A DNA stretch of 64,000 nt from Sutcliffiella horikoshii DSM 8719 (GTDB lineage Bacteria; Bacillota; Bacilli; Bacillales; Bacillaceae_I), in contig LQXN01000054.1 in the NCBI GenBank assembly GCA_001648575.1, forward strand, positions 1 through 64,000. Reading direction: 5' to 3'. Under the pieces are notes generated by a model, which saw nothing but the letters and a program-made list of their open reading frames with translations, was not told the origin of the DNA and searched no databases. How positions within the stretch are numbered: position 1 is the stretch's first letter; each line of letters opens with the position of its first letter. The translations under genes and the position numbers were made by a program. This document shows, one piece after another, positions 33,656 through 41,819 of the stretch.

Positions 33656-33685
33656 TAGTCTATGCATCCGTTAGGCTGAATGGTG
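33656..33685 (-). promoter_or_regulatory. sigma-K-type promoter of the coat operon
   Basis: On the minus strand CACC, a 17-nt spacer and CATAGACTA fit the sigma-K pattern (AC in the -35 box, CATAnnnTA at -10). It ends about 28 nt before the first GerP-like start codon. Confidence 0.7.
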
Positions 33686-33756
33686 CTTGAACATGGTGAG
33701 GAAGGTACGGGGAGCTATGATAAAGGGATTTTCAAGATGCCGCTGTTTAACACCGC

Positions 33757-33908
33757 TGTTGATTTCCGCACTAGGCTTCGCTTTCCTAGGGGCGCTGCTG
33801 GAGCCTCCTCGGCTTCGCCTGTGGGGTCTCCACCTAGCGCTATCTCCCTAAGGAGTCTTCGCCTATTGCTCCAATCATCAGCTAGGTGGTTGCAATAGAG
33901 CTTTCAAT
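33757..33908 (-). mobile_element. type-2 repeat, partial copy near corA
   Basis: On the minus strand it begins ATATTGAAAGC and runs through GATTGGAGCAATAGGCGAAG, ACTCCTTAGGGAGATAGCG, GAGACCCCACAGGCGAAGCC, GAGGAGGCTC, GGAAAGCGAAGCC and GCGGAAATCAACAGCGGTGT. This is the subfamily of the nested element at 13368. It starts right after the intact corA terminator. Its far end is not recognisable. Confidence 0.65.
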
Positions 33909-33910
33909 AT

Positions 33911-33949
33911 AAAAAAGCGAGTATAAAACCTGATGGGTTTTGTACTCGC
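33911..33949 (-). terminator. corA intrinsic terminator
   Basis: GCGAGTACAAAACC pairs with GGTTTTATACTCGC and is followed on the minus strand by TTTTTTATA. It is single and intact although a type-2 repeat begins right after it. Confidence 0.92.
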
Positions 33950-33964
33950 TTCATGCTATATAGT

Positions 33965-34924
33965 CTACTTAAACCAGCCTTTCCACTTAAACCAAATAAA
34001 CAAGCTTACCCCCATCACGGCCATGAATCCAAGTGCGACAAAGTACCCGTAGTGAAAGGTCAGCTCGGGCATGTTTTGAAAGTTCATCCCGTAGATTCCC
34101 GCAATAAAAGTCAATGGTGCGAAGATTGAGGTGATGATGGTAAGGACCTTCATGACATTGTTGGATTGATGGGAGTTCAAGGAAAGGTAATTATCCCGAA
34201 TGTCCGCCGTCAATTCCCGGTTGGAAGTGATCATGTCAGAGAGCTTCAGAAGGTGATCATAAATATCCGCGAAGTACTCTTTCCTCTTCATCACCCCATC
34301 CAGGCGATGAGTATTGAGCATGCGGTACAGCAGATCCCGCATCGGGTTGATGGTATGTCGAAGGTCCAATAAAGAATACCTTGTATCGAAAAGCTCTTCC
34401 ATCAGCTGATTCATCGATTTATCCTGGGTGTTTGCCTCAATATTGTCCAGCTGATCCTCCAGGATATAAAGGAACGGAAAATAATTATCGACAATGTTGT
34501 CAAGAATCTCATAAAACACATAATATTCATCCCAGTTTCCCACATCTTTTGGCGCCTTGTCCAAGCTCCCCCACACCTCCTCCACCTCTTTAGAAGGTGC
34601 CTGGTGAAAGCTCACGACATAATTTCCTCCTAAGAAAAAATTCACTTCCTCTTTATGAAGTTCGTCTTCTCTTTGTTGAATACTGTGCGTTACGAAAAAA
34701 GTATGATCCTCATAATGATCAAGCTTCGGCCGCTGTAGTCTATGTATACAATCCTCTATCGCCAATGGGTGGAAGTGGAAAGTACTGTCCAAATGCCTTA
34801 TTTCCTCTTCCGTCGGCTGGTTGAAGTCAACCCAGATCCATTTGTAGGCGTTTATATCGAGGTTATTGATGGTTAGGTTTTTGGTGATTTGATGATCCCT
34901 TGTCATTCCGGCTATTCTTATCAT
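33965..34924 (-). CDS. corA: CorA-family magnesium/divalent-cation transporter
   Basis: A 319-residue protein. The large N-terminal cytoplasmic domain (to about 255) ends in the long stalk helix (ELTADIRDNYLSLNSHQSNN). Two C-terminal helices follow, at about 262-280 with the pore signature YGMNFQNMPE and at about 293-312 (YFVALGFMAVMGVSLFIWF), and then a basic tail. The pentameric channel imports Mg2+ and possibly Co2+ or Ni2+. GAGGG lies 9 nt before the ATG. It is monocistronic. Confidence 0.95.
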   Translation of the reverse strand: MIRIAGMTRDHQITKNLTINNLDINAYKWIWVDFNQPTEEEIRHLDSTFHFHPLAIEDCIHRLQRPKLDHYEDHTFFVTHSIQQREDELHKEEVNFFLGGNYVVSFHQAPSKEVEEVWGSLDKAPKDVGNWDEYYVFYEILDNIVDNYFPFLYILEDQLDNIEANTQDKSMNQLMEELFDTRYSLLDLRHTINPMRDLLYRMLNTHRLDGVMKRKEYFADIYDHLLKLSDMITSNRELTADIRDNYLSLNSHQSNNVMKVLTIITSIFAPLTFIAGIYGMNFQNMPELTFHYGYFVALGFMAVMGVSLFIWFKWKGWFK

Positions 34925-35129
34925 ATGGCTTTTCCCTCACATTCTTATAGGGTTTTTATACCCAGATTTGTGGGGTTTTAAAAGTGTGGGCTGAGGGGAC
35001 GCAGACCCATTTTGGTGCATTTCAACGTATTGGACGACACTTCTTTTGTAAATATATGGATTATCGATCATTTAAAGTGATTTATTGTATACTTGAACGG
35101 TTTTATTGAATACTTCTGTAAGCGTAAAA

Positions 35130-35161
35130 GGATCCACACCTGTAATTGTAGGTATGGATCC
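35130..35161 (-). terminator. terminator at the end of IS66 tnpC
   Basis: GGATCCATACCT and AGGTGTGGATCC form a stem followed by TTTTAC on the minus strand, inside the left end of the element. Confidence 0.75.
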
Positions 35162-35173
35162 TTTATCATTATG

Positions 35174-36748
35174 TTATTCAGTTTTAGTAAGGTAACAATT
35201 TGCCGGTAGTGTAGATGCCCATGGGACTAAATTTTCGAGCTCTTTGCTGTCCTTTATATCTATATTTGGTAAAGTTTCAAATAGATATATTAGATATTGA
35301 AGGACATTTAAGTTGTTTTCTTTTGCTGTTTCTATCACGGTGTATACTAATGCACTGGACTTTGCCCCTTTGGAGGAATTGGAAAATAGCCAGTTTTTCC
35401 GTCCAATCACAAAAGGCTTGATGCTTCTTTCGGCTAAATTATTATCAATGTCTAGTCGTCCATCATTAAATGGCTCTTCCAACTGTTTCTGTAAATTAAG
35501 TGAATATTGAATGGCTTCCCCAAGTTTACTTTTAGGTAATACCTCGGATTTTACTTTCTTTAGCCAAATGAAATAAGCCTTCACCAAAGGGATACTTTGC
35601 TCCTGGCGTATCTTGAGTCTGTCCTCCGGACTTTCGGAAGTAATCTGCTTCTCGATTTTATAGATGGCACCTATTTTTTGTAGTGCTTGCTCTGTAATCG
35701 TAAGTTTGCCGGATGGTGATGGTGGTTTGCTAGTTGAAACCTTCACATCATGAAACTTCCTCCGGGCATGAGCCCAACAACCAGAGAGGGTAATATTTGG
35801 CAAACCTGCATAGCCTTTATACCCATCCACATGCATCTTCCCCTTAAAGCCTTCTAGAAAACGCTTAGGATGTTTAGCTGCACGAGTTGTCTGATAGTCG
35901 AAGAACACACACTTTGGACCCTCGCGACCCGTTCGATATAACCACATGTAAGATTTCGAAGAAGTCGAACGATCCTTTTCTTGAAGAACCTGAAGTGTTG
36001 TCTCATCTGCATGAAGTACTCCTTGCTTCAAAAGGGTTTTTCTCATTTGTTGCGCCAGTGGCTCTAACCAATTTTCGGCAACATACAGTATCCAATTGGA
36101 AAGCGTTTGTCTGGATAGAGGCACTCCTAATTGTTCCCACTGTTTTTCCTGTCGGTATAGTGGTACACCAGCCATATATTTTTGAGTTAGTACATAGGCG
36201 ACCGCGGAAGGGGAAGCCATACTTTTCGGAAAAACCGGATTAGGAATTGGTGTTTGAATGATGGGAGTATGAATATTCTCCTTTTCACATGAACGACAAG
36301 CATAGACATCCCGTTCATGCTGAATGATTTTCACTTCAGCTGGGATAATCTTTATTTCTCTGCGAATCTCCTTTTTCATCACATGAAAATCATTTCCGCA
36401 ACTCGAACAAGCCTGCTCTTCTTTTGGCAGGTCATAGGTAATGATTTCAACGGGAAGATCTTTCGTAAGCGTTTTTCTCGGGGATTTTTTCTTTGTTGAA
36501 GGAAGGTCTTCTTCTTCCTCTTCTGTGGTAGAATTGGCGGTAATCTCCGCCTCATTAAAGAGGGGAAGTTCAAATTGGCCATTAGGAGCTTTTTCGCTGG
36601 AAGCACCAAATTCCTGGTGTTTCTTTAAACGGAATTGCTCTTCATACCAGGCGACCAAGGCTTTTAATTCCTCGTTCTGCTTTTCAAGAGCCTTCATCCG
36701 ATTTTCTTGTGTAGTTTGGTTGGTGGAAGGTGTCAGTAAATGTCTCAT
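35174..36748 (-). CDS. tnpC: IS66 transposase TnpC
   Basis: A 524-residue DDE transposase. A leucine-rich coiled coil lies at the N-terminus (KALEKQNEELKALVAWYEEQ), then a zinc-binding region (CSSCGNDF, CRSCEKEN), then the catalytic domain with HADETTLQVL (first Asp), HVDGYKGYAGLP (second Asp) and GRLDIDNNLAERSIKPFVIG (Glu). A C-terminal IS66 domain ends LVPWASTLPANC. It is full length for the family. Confidence 0.96.
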   Translation of the reverse strand: MRHLLTPSTNQTTQENRMKALEKQNEELKALVAWYEEQFRLKKHQEFGASSEKAPNGQFELPLFNEAEITANSTTEEEEEDLPSTKKKSPRKTLTKDLPVEIITYDLPKEEQACSSCGNDFHVMKKEIRREIKIIPAEVKIIQHERDVYACRSCEKENIHTPIIQTPIPNPVFPKSMASPSAVAYVLTQKYMAGVPLYRQEKQWEQLGVPLSRQTLSNWILYVAENWLEPLAQQMRKTLLKQGVLHADETTLQVLQEKDRSTSSKSYMWLYRTGREGPKCVFFDYQTTRAAKHPKRFLEGFKGKMHVDGYKGYAGLPNITLSGCWAHARRKFHDVKVSTSKPPSPSGKLTITEQALQKIGAIYKIEKQITSESPEDRLKIRQEQSIPLVKAYFIWLKKVKSEVLPKSKLGEAIQYSLNLQKQLEEPFNDGRLDIDNNLAERSIKPFVIGRKNWLFSNSSKGAKSSALVYTVIETAKENNLNVLQYLIYLFETLPNIDIKDSKELENLVPWASTLPANCYLTKTE

Positions 36749-36785
36749 ACTATATTATCCGACACCTTCTGTTTGTTTCTGTCCA

Positions 36786-37145
36786 TCAAACAACCTTCGC
36801 ACCCGTAACTTTAGGGAAAACTTTTCCGTCTTCCAAGGTTAAGCCTTCTAACATCCATCTCAACTGACGAGGATTGATGGAAGTGGTTTGGTCCTCAGGC
36901 CCATTGGGCCAATGGAACGTACCGTTCTCCAGGCGGCGATAATACAACCAAAAGCCATTATGATCCCAGTGTAAAATCTTTACTCTGTCACAAGTTCGGT
37001 TACAAAATATAAAGAGGTTTGAGGAACAAGGTTCCAGCTGAAACGTCTCTTGAACTTTTGCGGCCAAGCCATCGATGGATAACCTCATGTCTGTTACTCC
37101 ATGAGCGAGGTATATGCCCTTAATTGTTCCTGGATTAATGAACAT
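36786..37145 (-). CDS. tnpB: IS66 accessory protein TnpB
   Basis: A 119-residue protein of the IS66 Orf2 family (not the Cas12-related TnpB). GIYLAHGVTDMRLSIDGLAA, LFIFCNRTCDRVKILHWDHN and FWLYYRRLENGTFHWP are typical. GGAGGTG lies 8 nt before the ATG, which overlaps the end of tnpA. It is required for IS66 transposition. Confidence 0.95.
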   Translation of the reverse strand: MFINPGTIKGIYLAHGVTDMRLSIDGLAAKVQETFQLEPCSSNLFIFCNRTCDRVKILHWDHNGFWLYYRRLENGTFHWPNGPEDQTTSINPRQLRWMLEGLTLEDGKVFPKVTGAKVV

Positions 37146-37488
37146 TTTTCAGCACCTCCACAATCTCCTGAAGTAATTCTTGGTCAAAGCCTGATTGGAC
37201 TTCAATTCGATAATCATTTACATATACATTCAGAGAAGAAGAAGGGATTTCCATAGAAAGAGTAGACCAGGTTACCTCTTTTTCCATGAAATTGCTTCTT
37301 TTGACCTCATCAGGGAAAAGTCTTTCTCTTGCCCAAATAAATTTTTGGTAAGTGATTTCTTCATCTTCATAAGCTCTAATCCATTCCGCAATAGACATAC
37401 CGCTTCTACGCCACTCTTCGATGATGCGAATCCAGTTCTGATCTTTCTCATCTAAGGAAGTGGGTTGGGAATTATTTTTTATATCCAT
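37135..37488 (-). CDS. tnpA: IS66 accessory protein TnpA
   Basis: A 117-residue HTH-like protein. WIRIIEEWRRSGMSIAEWIR carries the helix-turn-helix that likely binds the IS ends. The ATG after AAAGGGG is preferred; an upstream start adds 23 residues with no ribosome site. It overlaps tnpB by 11 nt. Confidence 0.88.
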   Translation of the reverse strand: MDIKNNSQPTSLDEKDQNWIRIIEEWRRSGMSIAEWIRAYEDEEITYQKFIWARERLFPDEVKRSNFMEKEVTWSTLSMEIPSSSLNVYVNDYRIEVQSGFDQELLQEIVEVLKNVH

Positions 37489-37690
37489 ATCATAACCCCT
37501 TTCTTTGTTAATTGGATTATGCCATGGATGAAACGGGGGTGAAAGGTGTCTTTGCATTGACGCTTACAATACTTCTGGGCTTTTATTGAATAATTCTTCT
37601 AGTTTATTGACTAATTCATCTTTTCTCGGCTCAATTGAAAAGATGGCTAACTCACAGTCTCCTCATACCATAGGAAACTATCAATATATC

Positions 37691-37803
37691 AATATACCAT
37701 GCGAAAATAGTCGATATTGCTCGTACTGCTCTCATCCTCTTAATAACAACATTAAATTTTGGGTTAAACAAACGCTTGTTTAAAAATTATTATATGTAGA
37801 AAA
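37691..37803 (+). repeat. paired-motif intergenic element, copy D
   Basis: AATATACCATGC leads to AATAGTCGAT (37706-37715), then 48 nt, then TTAAACAAACGCTTGTTTAA (37764-37783), a nearly perfect 20-bp dyad. The dyad differs in sequence from copies A-C but keeps the arms AAACAA/TTGTTT. The split small ORF begins about 55 nt downstream on the minus strand. Confidence 0.7.
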
Positions 37804-37884
37804 TTTTCCTGCAGAGCGTTCAGGTTTAGAAGGACGGCCCTACTTTCACAAACTATTTTGAGGTACTTTTAGCAGTAGGTTGAA

Positions 37885-38307
37885 TCATTCTACATGCTCT
37901 AATTCCTCTAACATTTTGTTTGTTAAAAAACTAATCTGATAGATATTATCCTTACTTTCCACCCAATAATCATAAGTAACATCTGGTTCACTTTCAAAAA
38001 CAACACCAATATAGTATGGGTTTCGATGTTTATAGCCGTCCTGACGGTGAGGGACAGTGGATATCGTCCATTCTTCATCTGGATAATGCTCTTCTAAGTA
38101 TGGTCTTAGTAATTGCACCTTCTTATCAATTTGTGCATCGATCCAAAAAGGACGAGTGACATAAAATATACAATAAGCTACCAATACAACCAATGCTACT
38201 AACCAACCAGCTTTTCGCCATCTGCCTTTTTGAAAGAGTGCAACAATTAGGATTGAGACAATTATGCCACCGACAAACATTAATTCTATTATTTCTGTTG
38301 GATGCAT
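37885..38307 (-). CDS. membrane-anchored protein, DUF3139-like
   Basis: A 140-residue protein with two membrane helices (about 7-25 and 33-50) and a soluble C-terminal domain (AQIDKKVQLLRPYLEEHYPD, EEWTISTVPHR, then YWVESKDNIYQISFLTNK). The plan resembles DUF3139-type proteins of bacilli, with a signal-like helix and a small outer domain. GAGGGGGG lies 12 nt before the ATG. Function is unknown. Confidence 0.65.
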   Translation of the reverse strand: MHPTEIIELMFVGGIIVSILIVALFQKGRWRKAGWLVALVVLVAYCIFYVTRPFWIDAQIDKKVQLLRPYLEEHYPDEEWTISTVPHRQDGYKHRNPYYIGVVFESEPDVTYDYWVESKDNIYQISFLTNKMLEELEHVE

Positions 38308-38341
38308 GAAACCTATCCCCCCTCTACTATGCCTCTCCCGC

Positions 38342-39049
38342 CTAAATAGTCATCTTCCAACTTGACTGCGCCAGCCAATTTTCCTGCTCTTTATAATCAG
38401 GCGATATTTTTCCTACAAGCCGCCAGAAGGAGCGGTCGTGATTGAGATGAATCATATGGCACATTTCGTGTACTACTACATAATCGATTACTTTCATGGG
38501 AGCCATCGCCAACTTCCAATTGAACGTTAACTGTAATTGGGAATCACAGGTACCCCATGTACTCTTACTATCAGATATACGGATAGACCGTGGTTTTACT
38601 TTAAAGTTACTTTGATAGGATCTTACACTCTTCTCCACTATAGCTTTGCATTGCTGGTAATAAAATCTCTTTAACGCTTGTTTTATCCTTCCGTCCTCCA
38701 CCTGTTTCACATATACATGTATATGTTTCTCATCAAAAACGACATAATCTTGTTCAATAGTAGTATCTTGATAAACCTTTACAGGATAGGAGTTTCCTAA
38801 ATAAAGAATTCTCTCCTCTTGACCGTATTCCTTTTCCTGCTGTCCAAGCAGTCTGTCCTTCATTTCCTTTGATTTTTCTTGTATCAGTTCCCACCTTTCT
38901 TCCAGCAATTGAATCACTTTTTCATCCGGCGTACCTTTAGGAGCCAGGACCTCAACATTTCCATAAACGTCCATACGAATGGCAATGGATTTGCGATTTT
39001 TGTATTTTATCTCAAAATGGATGGTTTCTCCTGAATATGTATGTATCAT
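38342..39049 (-). CDS. YgjP/WLM-like zinc metallopeptidase (DUF45, M48-like)
   Basis: A 235-residue protein. The C-terminal half has the zinc site VVHEMCHMIHLNHDRSFW, giving HExxH and a third His. SIRISDSKSTWGTCDSQLQL and FNWKLAMAPMKVIDYVVVHE precede it, as in the DUF45 family. GGGTGAT lies 5 nt before the chosen ATG, 18 nt inside the longest frame. It is a cytosolic peptidase-like protein of unknown substrate. Confidence 0.9.
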   Translation of the reverse strand: MIHTYSGETIHFEIKYKNRKSIAIRMDVYGNVEVLAPKGTPDEKVIQLLEERWELIQEKSKEMKDRLLGQQEKEYGQEERILYLGNSYPVKVYQDTTIEQDYVVFDEKHIHVYVKQVEDGRIKQALKRFYYQQCKAIVEKSVRSYQSNFKVKPRSIRISDSKSTWGTCDSQLQLTFNWKLAMAPMKVIDYVVVHEMCHMIHLNHDRSFWRLVGKISPDYKEQENWLAQSSWKMTI

Positions 39050-39147
39050 TTTATCACCCTGCATCATTTACTTTTCCAAGTAATTATATTTGATTTTGCC
39101 TGGAAAAAGTAGCGGGGATTAATTCCTTATCCCAACATGAAAAATAA

Positions 39148-39192
39148 ACATAGAGGCTCTCCATTGTTAAATAAACCTATGGAAAGCCTCAT
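39148..39192 (-). terminator. terminator of the NmrA-like gene
   Basis: GAGGCTTTCCAT and ATGGAGAGCCTC form a stem of two 5-6-bp arms around a mismatch on the minus strand, then TATGTTTATTTTTC. Confidence 0.7.
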
Positions 39193-39219
39193 TAAATTTT
39201 ATATTATCATTCTAAGTGT

Positions 39220-40083
39220 TTAAGAGATCCCATTAACAATTTGATTGAGTCCGTCACTAATTGGTGTAGCTGGACGACCAAGAAGTTTTTGGAAGTCATT
39301 GCTTTCGACTTCAAGCGTACCTTCTCTAATGCCTGCTTGAATTTCCACAAGAAAAGGAATAAGAAAATCTGGTACACCCGCACCTTTCATTATGTCTGCA
39401 TAAATATTGTCATCCACTTGTTGTATAGGTACTTCTTTACCCAATACATTTCCAAGAGCTGATACAATCTCTTCTTGTGTTAATAGTTTTCCAGAAAGCT
39501 CGTAAATAGTGTTTTCGTGCCCATTACCAGTCAATACCGCAACCGCAGCATCTGCATAATCTTGTTGTAATGCCCATCCTACCTTACCATTTCCTGCTGA
39601 TGTCACCCAAGGAGCACCTGCTAGAACACCTTGAATACTTGAAATTTCATTTTCCAAATACCAATTATTTCTTAAAAAAGAATAAGGAATACCTGTTTTC
39701 ATGATAGCTTCTTCTGTTGCTTTATGCGTTGGAGCAAGGATGTTTTCACTTTCCTTAGCGTTCGCTATGCTAGTATAGGCAATAAATTTCACTCCAGCAC
39801 GCTCAGCCGCAGCTATTGCATTCGCGTGTTGTCGTATTCTTGTTTCATTATCCCCATCCGCAGAGATAATCAGCAAGCGATCAACGCCAGCAAAAGCCGC
39901 ATCTAGTGTTTCTGGATAATCAAAATCTCCTTTTCGGACATCTACTCCTCGAGCCTGTAACCCTTCTGCTTTCTCTGGATTACGAACACTAACAGCTAAT
40001 TGGTTTTCTGGTACCTTTTTTAATAAAGCCTCTACAATTTTAGAACCTAATTTTCCTGTTGCTCCTGTAACTAACATTTTCAT
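39220..40083 (-). CDS. NmrA/SDR-type NAD(P)H:quinone oxidoreductase (YtfG/QorB-like)
   Basis: A 287-residue atypical SDR. The cofactor site is VTGATGKLGSKIVEALL (GxxGxxG), and DVRKGDFDYPETLDAAFAGV, FIAYTSIANAKES and PYSFLRNNWYLEN are typical of QorB/NmrA-type proteins that reduce quinones or azo dyes. GGAGG lies 9 nt before the ATG. Rrf2 and HxlR-type regulators of redox and aldehyde stress are nearby, but no direct link is visible. Confidence 0.88.
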   Translation of the reverse strand: MKMLVTGATGKLGSKIVEALLKKVPENQLAVSVRNPEKAEGLQARGVDVRKGDFDYPETLDAAFAGVDRLLIISADGDNETRIRQHANAIAAAERAGVKFIAYTSIANAKESENILAPTHKATEEAIMKTGIPYSFLRNNWYLENEISSIQGVLAGAPWVTSAGNGKVGWALQQDYADAAVAVLTGNGHENTIYELSGKLLTQEEIVSALGNVLGKEVPIQQVDDNIYADIMKGAGVPDFLIPFLVEIQAGIREGTLEVESNDFQKLLGRPATPISDGLNQIVNGIS

Positions 40084-40129
40084 ATGTTATTCCTCCATAT
40101 ACTTTTCATTTTAATAGTGTACTTTTACG

Positions 40130-40152
40130 GATTCTCTTGAAAGAGAGGAGCT
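40130..40152 (-). repeat. gene-distal stem-loop copy beside repeat copy 5
   Basis: On the minus strand AGCTCCTCT-CTTTCA-AGAGAATC, a two-mismatch copy of the stem-loop at 40365-40388. The mismatches damage the stem and no T-tract remains. Confidence 0.65.
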
Positions 40153-40364
40153 TAGATTGATGACAAACCCTTATCATCTTTAGAAATCGCATTTTCTTGT
40201 TGATCTTCGTTCCAGGAGCTTCGCTTTCCTGCGGGCGGTCCGGGAGCCTCCTCGGCTTCGCCTGCGGGGTCTCCCATGTCCCTTCCTCCCGCGGGAGTCT
40301 CTGCTCCTTCCACTACAATCAACAGGGGATTATTAACTAGAAAATAACTTTGTCTACACACTGG
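40153..40364 (-). mobile_element. terminator-associated repeat, type 1, copy 5
   Basis: About 212 bp. On the minus strand it begins CCAGTGTGTAGACAAAG and ends TTTGTCATCAATCTA. The body has GTTGATTGTAGTGGAAGGAG, GACTCCCGCGGGAGG, GAGACCCCGCAGGCGAAGCC, GAGGAGGCTCCCGGACCGCC and GGAACGAAGATCAACAAG. It lies between the two stem-loop copies after the LLM gene. Confidence 0.85.
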
Positions 40365-40388
40365 GATCCTCTTGAAAGAGAGGATCTT
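40365..40388 (-). repeat. gene-proximal terminator stem-loop beside repeat copy 5
   Basis: GATCCTCT-CTTTCA-AGAGGATC, an 8-bp perfect stem, 57 nt after the LLM-oxidoreductase stop and abutting the repeat end. Confidence 0.75.
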
Positions 40389-40445
40389 TATTGTACTTAT
40401 TCTTAGATCCCTAATACATCAGCTCTATTGTACGAATGCTCTAAT

Positions 40446-41393
40446 CTATTGTTTAAATGCAGGAAACTGAGGTACCACCTTCTCTCCTAATTCATTAATG
40501 ACATCCTCTGCCGGACGTTGACCATATTTTAAATTCAAAATAACATGATTAACTCCAATTTCCTGTAAGCGATTCAGAAATTCAATTAAAAATTTGTATC
40601 CGCTCCTAAACCCAAGGTGCATAGGAGTGGGACCTTCATCCGGATCTTTTGCTAAATCAATATAAAGCGATTGAGAAAATGGCTGGAAATCATACGTTAA
40701 GGAACGCCAATCATCAATGAGTTTAGCTTGTACATCAATATTTCGCGGGTAACTAATCCAACCATCACTGTTTTTTGCTATCCACTCTAGTGACTGCCCT
40801 GAGCGACCTGTCACGAAAACAGGAATATCTGATAATACTGGTTTTGGCAAGAGGTCTCCTTTTTCTAATCCAACTCTTTGTGAGTTGATCTTTGGGAATG
40901 ACTGCTTCCATGCCTCTTTCATAACAAAAAAAGACTCTTGAAATAATTCGCTTCGTTTTTCTTGGTTAACTTTATATGCAGAAAATTCAATAGGCCGGTC
41001 CCCAGTTGCAATACCCAAAAGAAGCCTTTGATTGGATATTTGATCTACAGATGCAGCGGATTTCGCTAGATCAAGTGGATGACGTAGTGTCGTCACAATG
41101 CTCCCTGTCCCTAATGCAATCTCATTTGTTTGAGCAGCTAAGTAGCCTAGAAAAACCCAAGGATCATATATTTGACCAACATCACCAAAGGTCGGGTCAT
41201 TCAACGGAACATCTCTAACAAATAGAGAAGAGAAATTAGCCTCCTCAGCTATTCGAGCAAGATCTATCTGATGCTTTAAATCCATGACCGGGATGCTTCC
41301 CTTATATGCTTCTAAAGGAAAGAATAACCCAAGTGAAAGTTTGTTTTCTTGGAATGTGCGTGAATAACCATTGTGTTTTTCAAATTTATTCAT
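40446..41393 (-). CDS. LLM-class (luciferase-like) flavin oxidoreductase
   Basis: A 315-residue TIM-barrel protein of the bacterial luciferase family. LGLFFPLEAYKGSIPVMDLK, then the LARIAEEANFSSLFVRDVPL motif, LGTGSIVTTLRHPLDLAKSA and LLLGIATGDRPIEFSAY are characteristic of the subgroup found near Rrf2/MarR-type regulators in bacilli. It uses FMN or F420-like flavins. An aldehyde or thiol substrate is possible but unproven. Ribosome site AGGGT lies 10 nt from the ATG. Confidence 0.88.
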   Translation of the reverse strand: MNKFEKHNGYSRTFQENKLSLGLFFPLEAYKGSIPVMDLKHQIDLARIAEEANFSSLFVRDVPLNDPTFGDVGQIYDPWVFLGYLAAQTNEIALGTGSIVTTLRHPLDLAKSAASVDQISNQRLLLGIATGDRPIEFSAYKVNQEKRSELFQESFFVMKEAWKQSFPKINSQRVGLEKGDLLPKPVLSDIPVFVTGRSGQSLEWIAKNSDGWISYPRNIDVQAKLIDDWRSLTYDFQPFSQSLYIDLAKDPDEGPTPMHLGFRSGYKFLIEFLNRLQEIGVNHVILNLKYGQRPAEDVINELGEKVVPQFPAFKQ

Positions 41394-41463
41394 ACTTTTT
41401 AACCCTACCCTTTCATAACTAACTATCAGTTTTCCTATGTGATTAACTGAACTTCCCAGTTAA

Positions 41464-41637
41464 TTATGCAGTTCCTTGCTTTACTGAATTTGGATTTACG
41501 ACATGATATTTGCCCCCACTCTGTAAAAAAAACATGAATGGTCGTAATTCGGAATGACCACATTTAGGACAATAACCACTTTCTTTTGTTATCGTTAGGC
41601 ATCTGTCGCAAACGTGTCTATGTTTTGCATTTGACAT
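41464..41637 (-). CDS. 57-residue zinc-ribbon protein
   Basis: A short protein with two Cys pairs, HVCDRCLTIT and GYCPKCGHSE, spaced as in a treble-clef or rubredoxin-like ribbon, then LRPFMFFLQSGGKYHVV. An in-frame ATG 6 nt upstream is an equally possible start because AAAGGT lies 10 nt before it. The coding frame has no stops and the Cys pairs are unlikely by chance. It sits between the LLM gene and an Rrf2 regulator. Function is unknown; a metal-binding or nucleic-acid-binding accessory role is likely. Confidence 0.65.
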   Translation of the reverse strand: MSNAKHRHVCDRCLTITKESGYCPKCGHSELRPFMFFLQSGGKYHVVNPNSVKQGTA

Positions 41638-41819
41638 AACCATATATTTATCATACCTTTCTTTATTTTATTGAATGAAACCTTAAAGGATTTAGCGAAG
41701 TCAACTGAACTTAAAATAGTTACAGTTTATACAAAAGGAAACTTAAATCACCTAACTAAAATAGCATTTATCATCTGTAACAAAAAATATTACATTTAGA
41801 CCAAAAATAAAACAACTTA

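Larger units (their letters stand above)
35118..37567 (-). mobile_element. complete IS66-family insertion sequence
   Basis: A 2450-bp element with ends GTAAGCGT at both sides (inverted) and a direct repeat AATACTTCT on each side (35109-35117 and 37568-37576). IS66 elements normally make 8-bp duplications, so the ninth base may be chance. It carries tnpA, tnpB and tnpC in the usual order, all intact, so it may be active. Confidence 0.95.
35072..37650 (-). pseudogene. small ORF split by the IS66 insertion
   Basis: Joining the two flanks (37650-37577, then 35117-35072, with one copy of the 9-bp repeat) gives an open frame on the minus strand: AIFSIEPRKDELVNKLEELF then NKSPEVFNKTVQVYNKSL and TAA. 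AGGAG lies 8 nt before a TTA where a start codon would be expected, so the start may also be damaged. The product would be about 38 residues, helical and charged. No family recognised. Confidence 0.4.
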
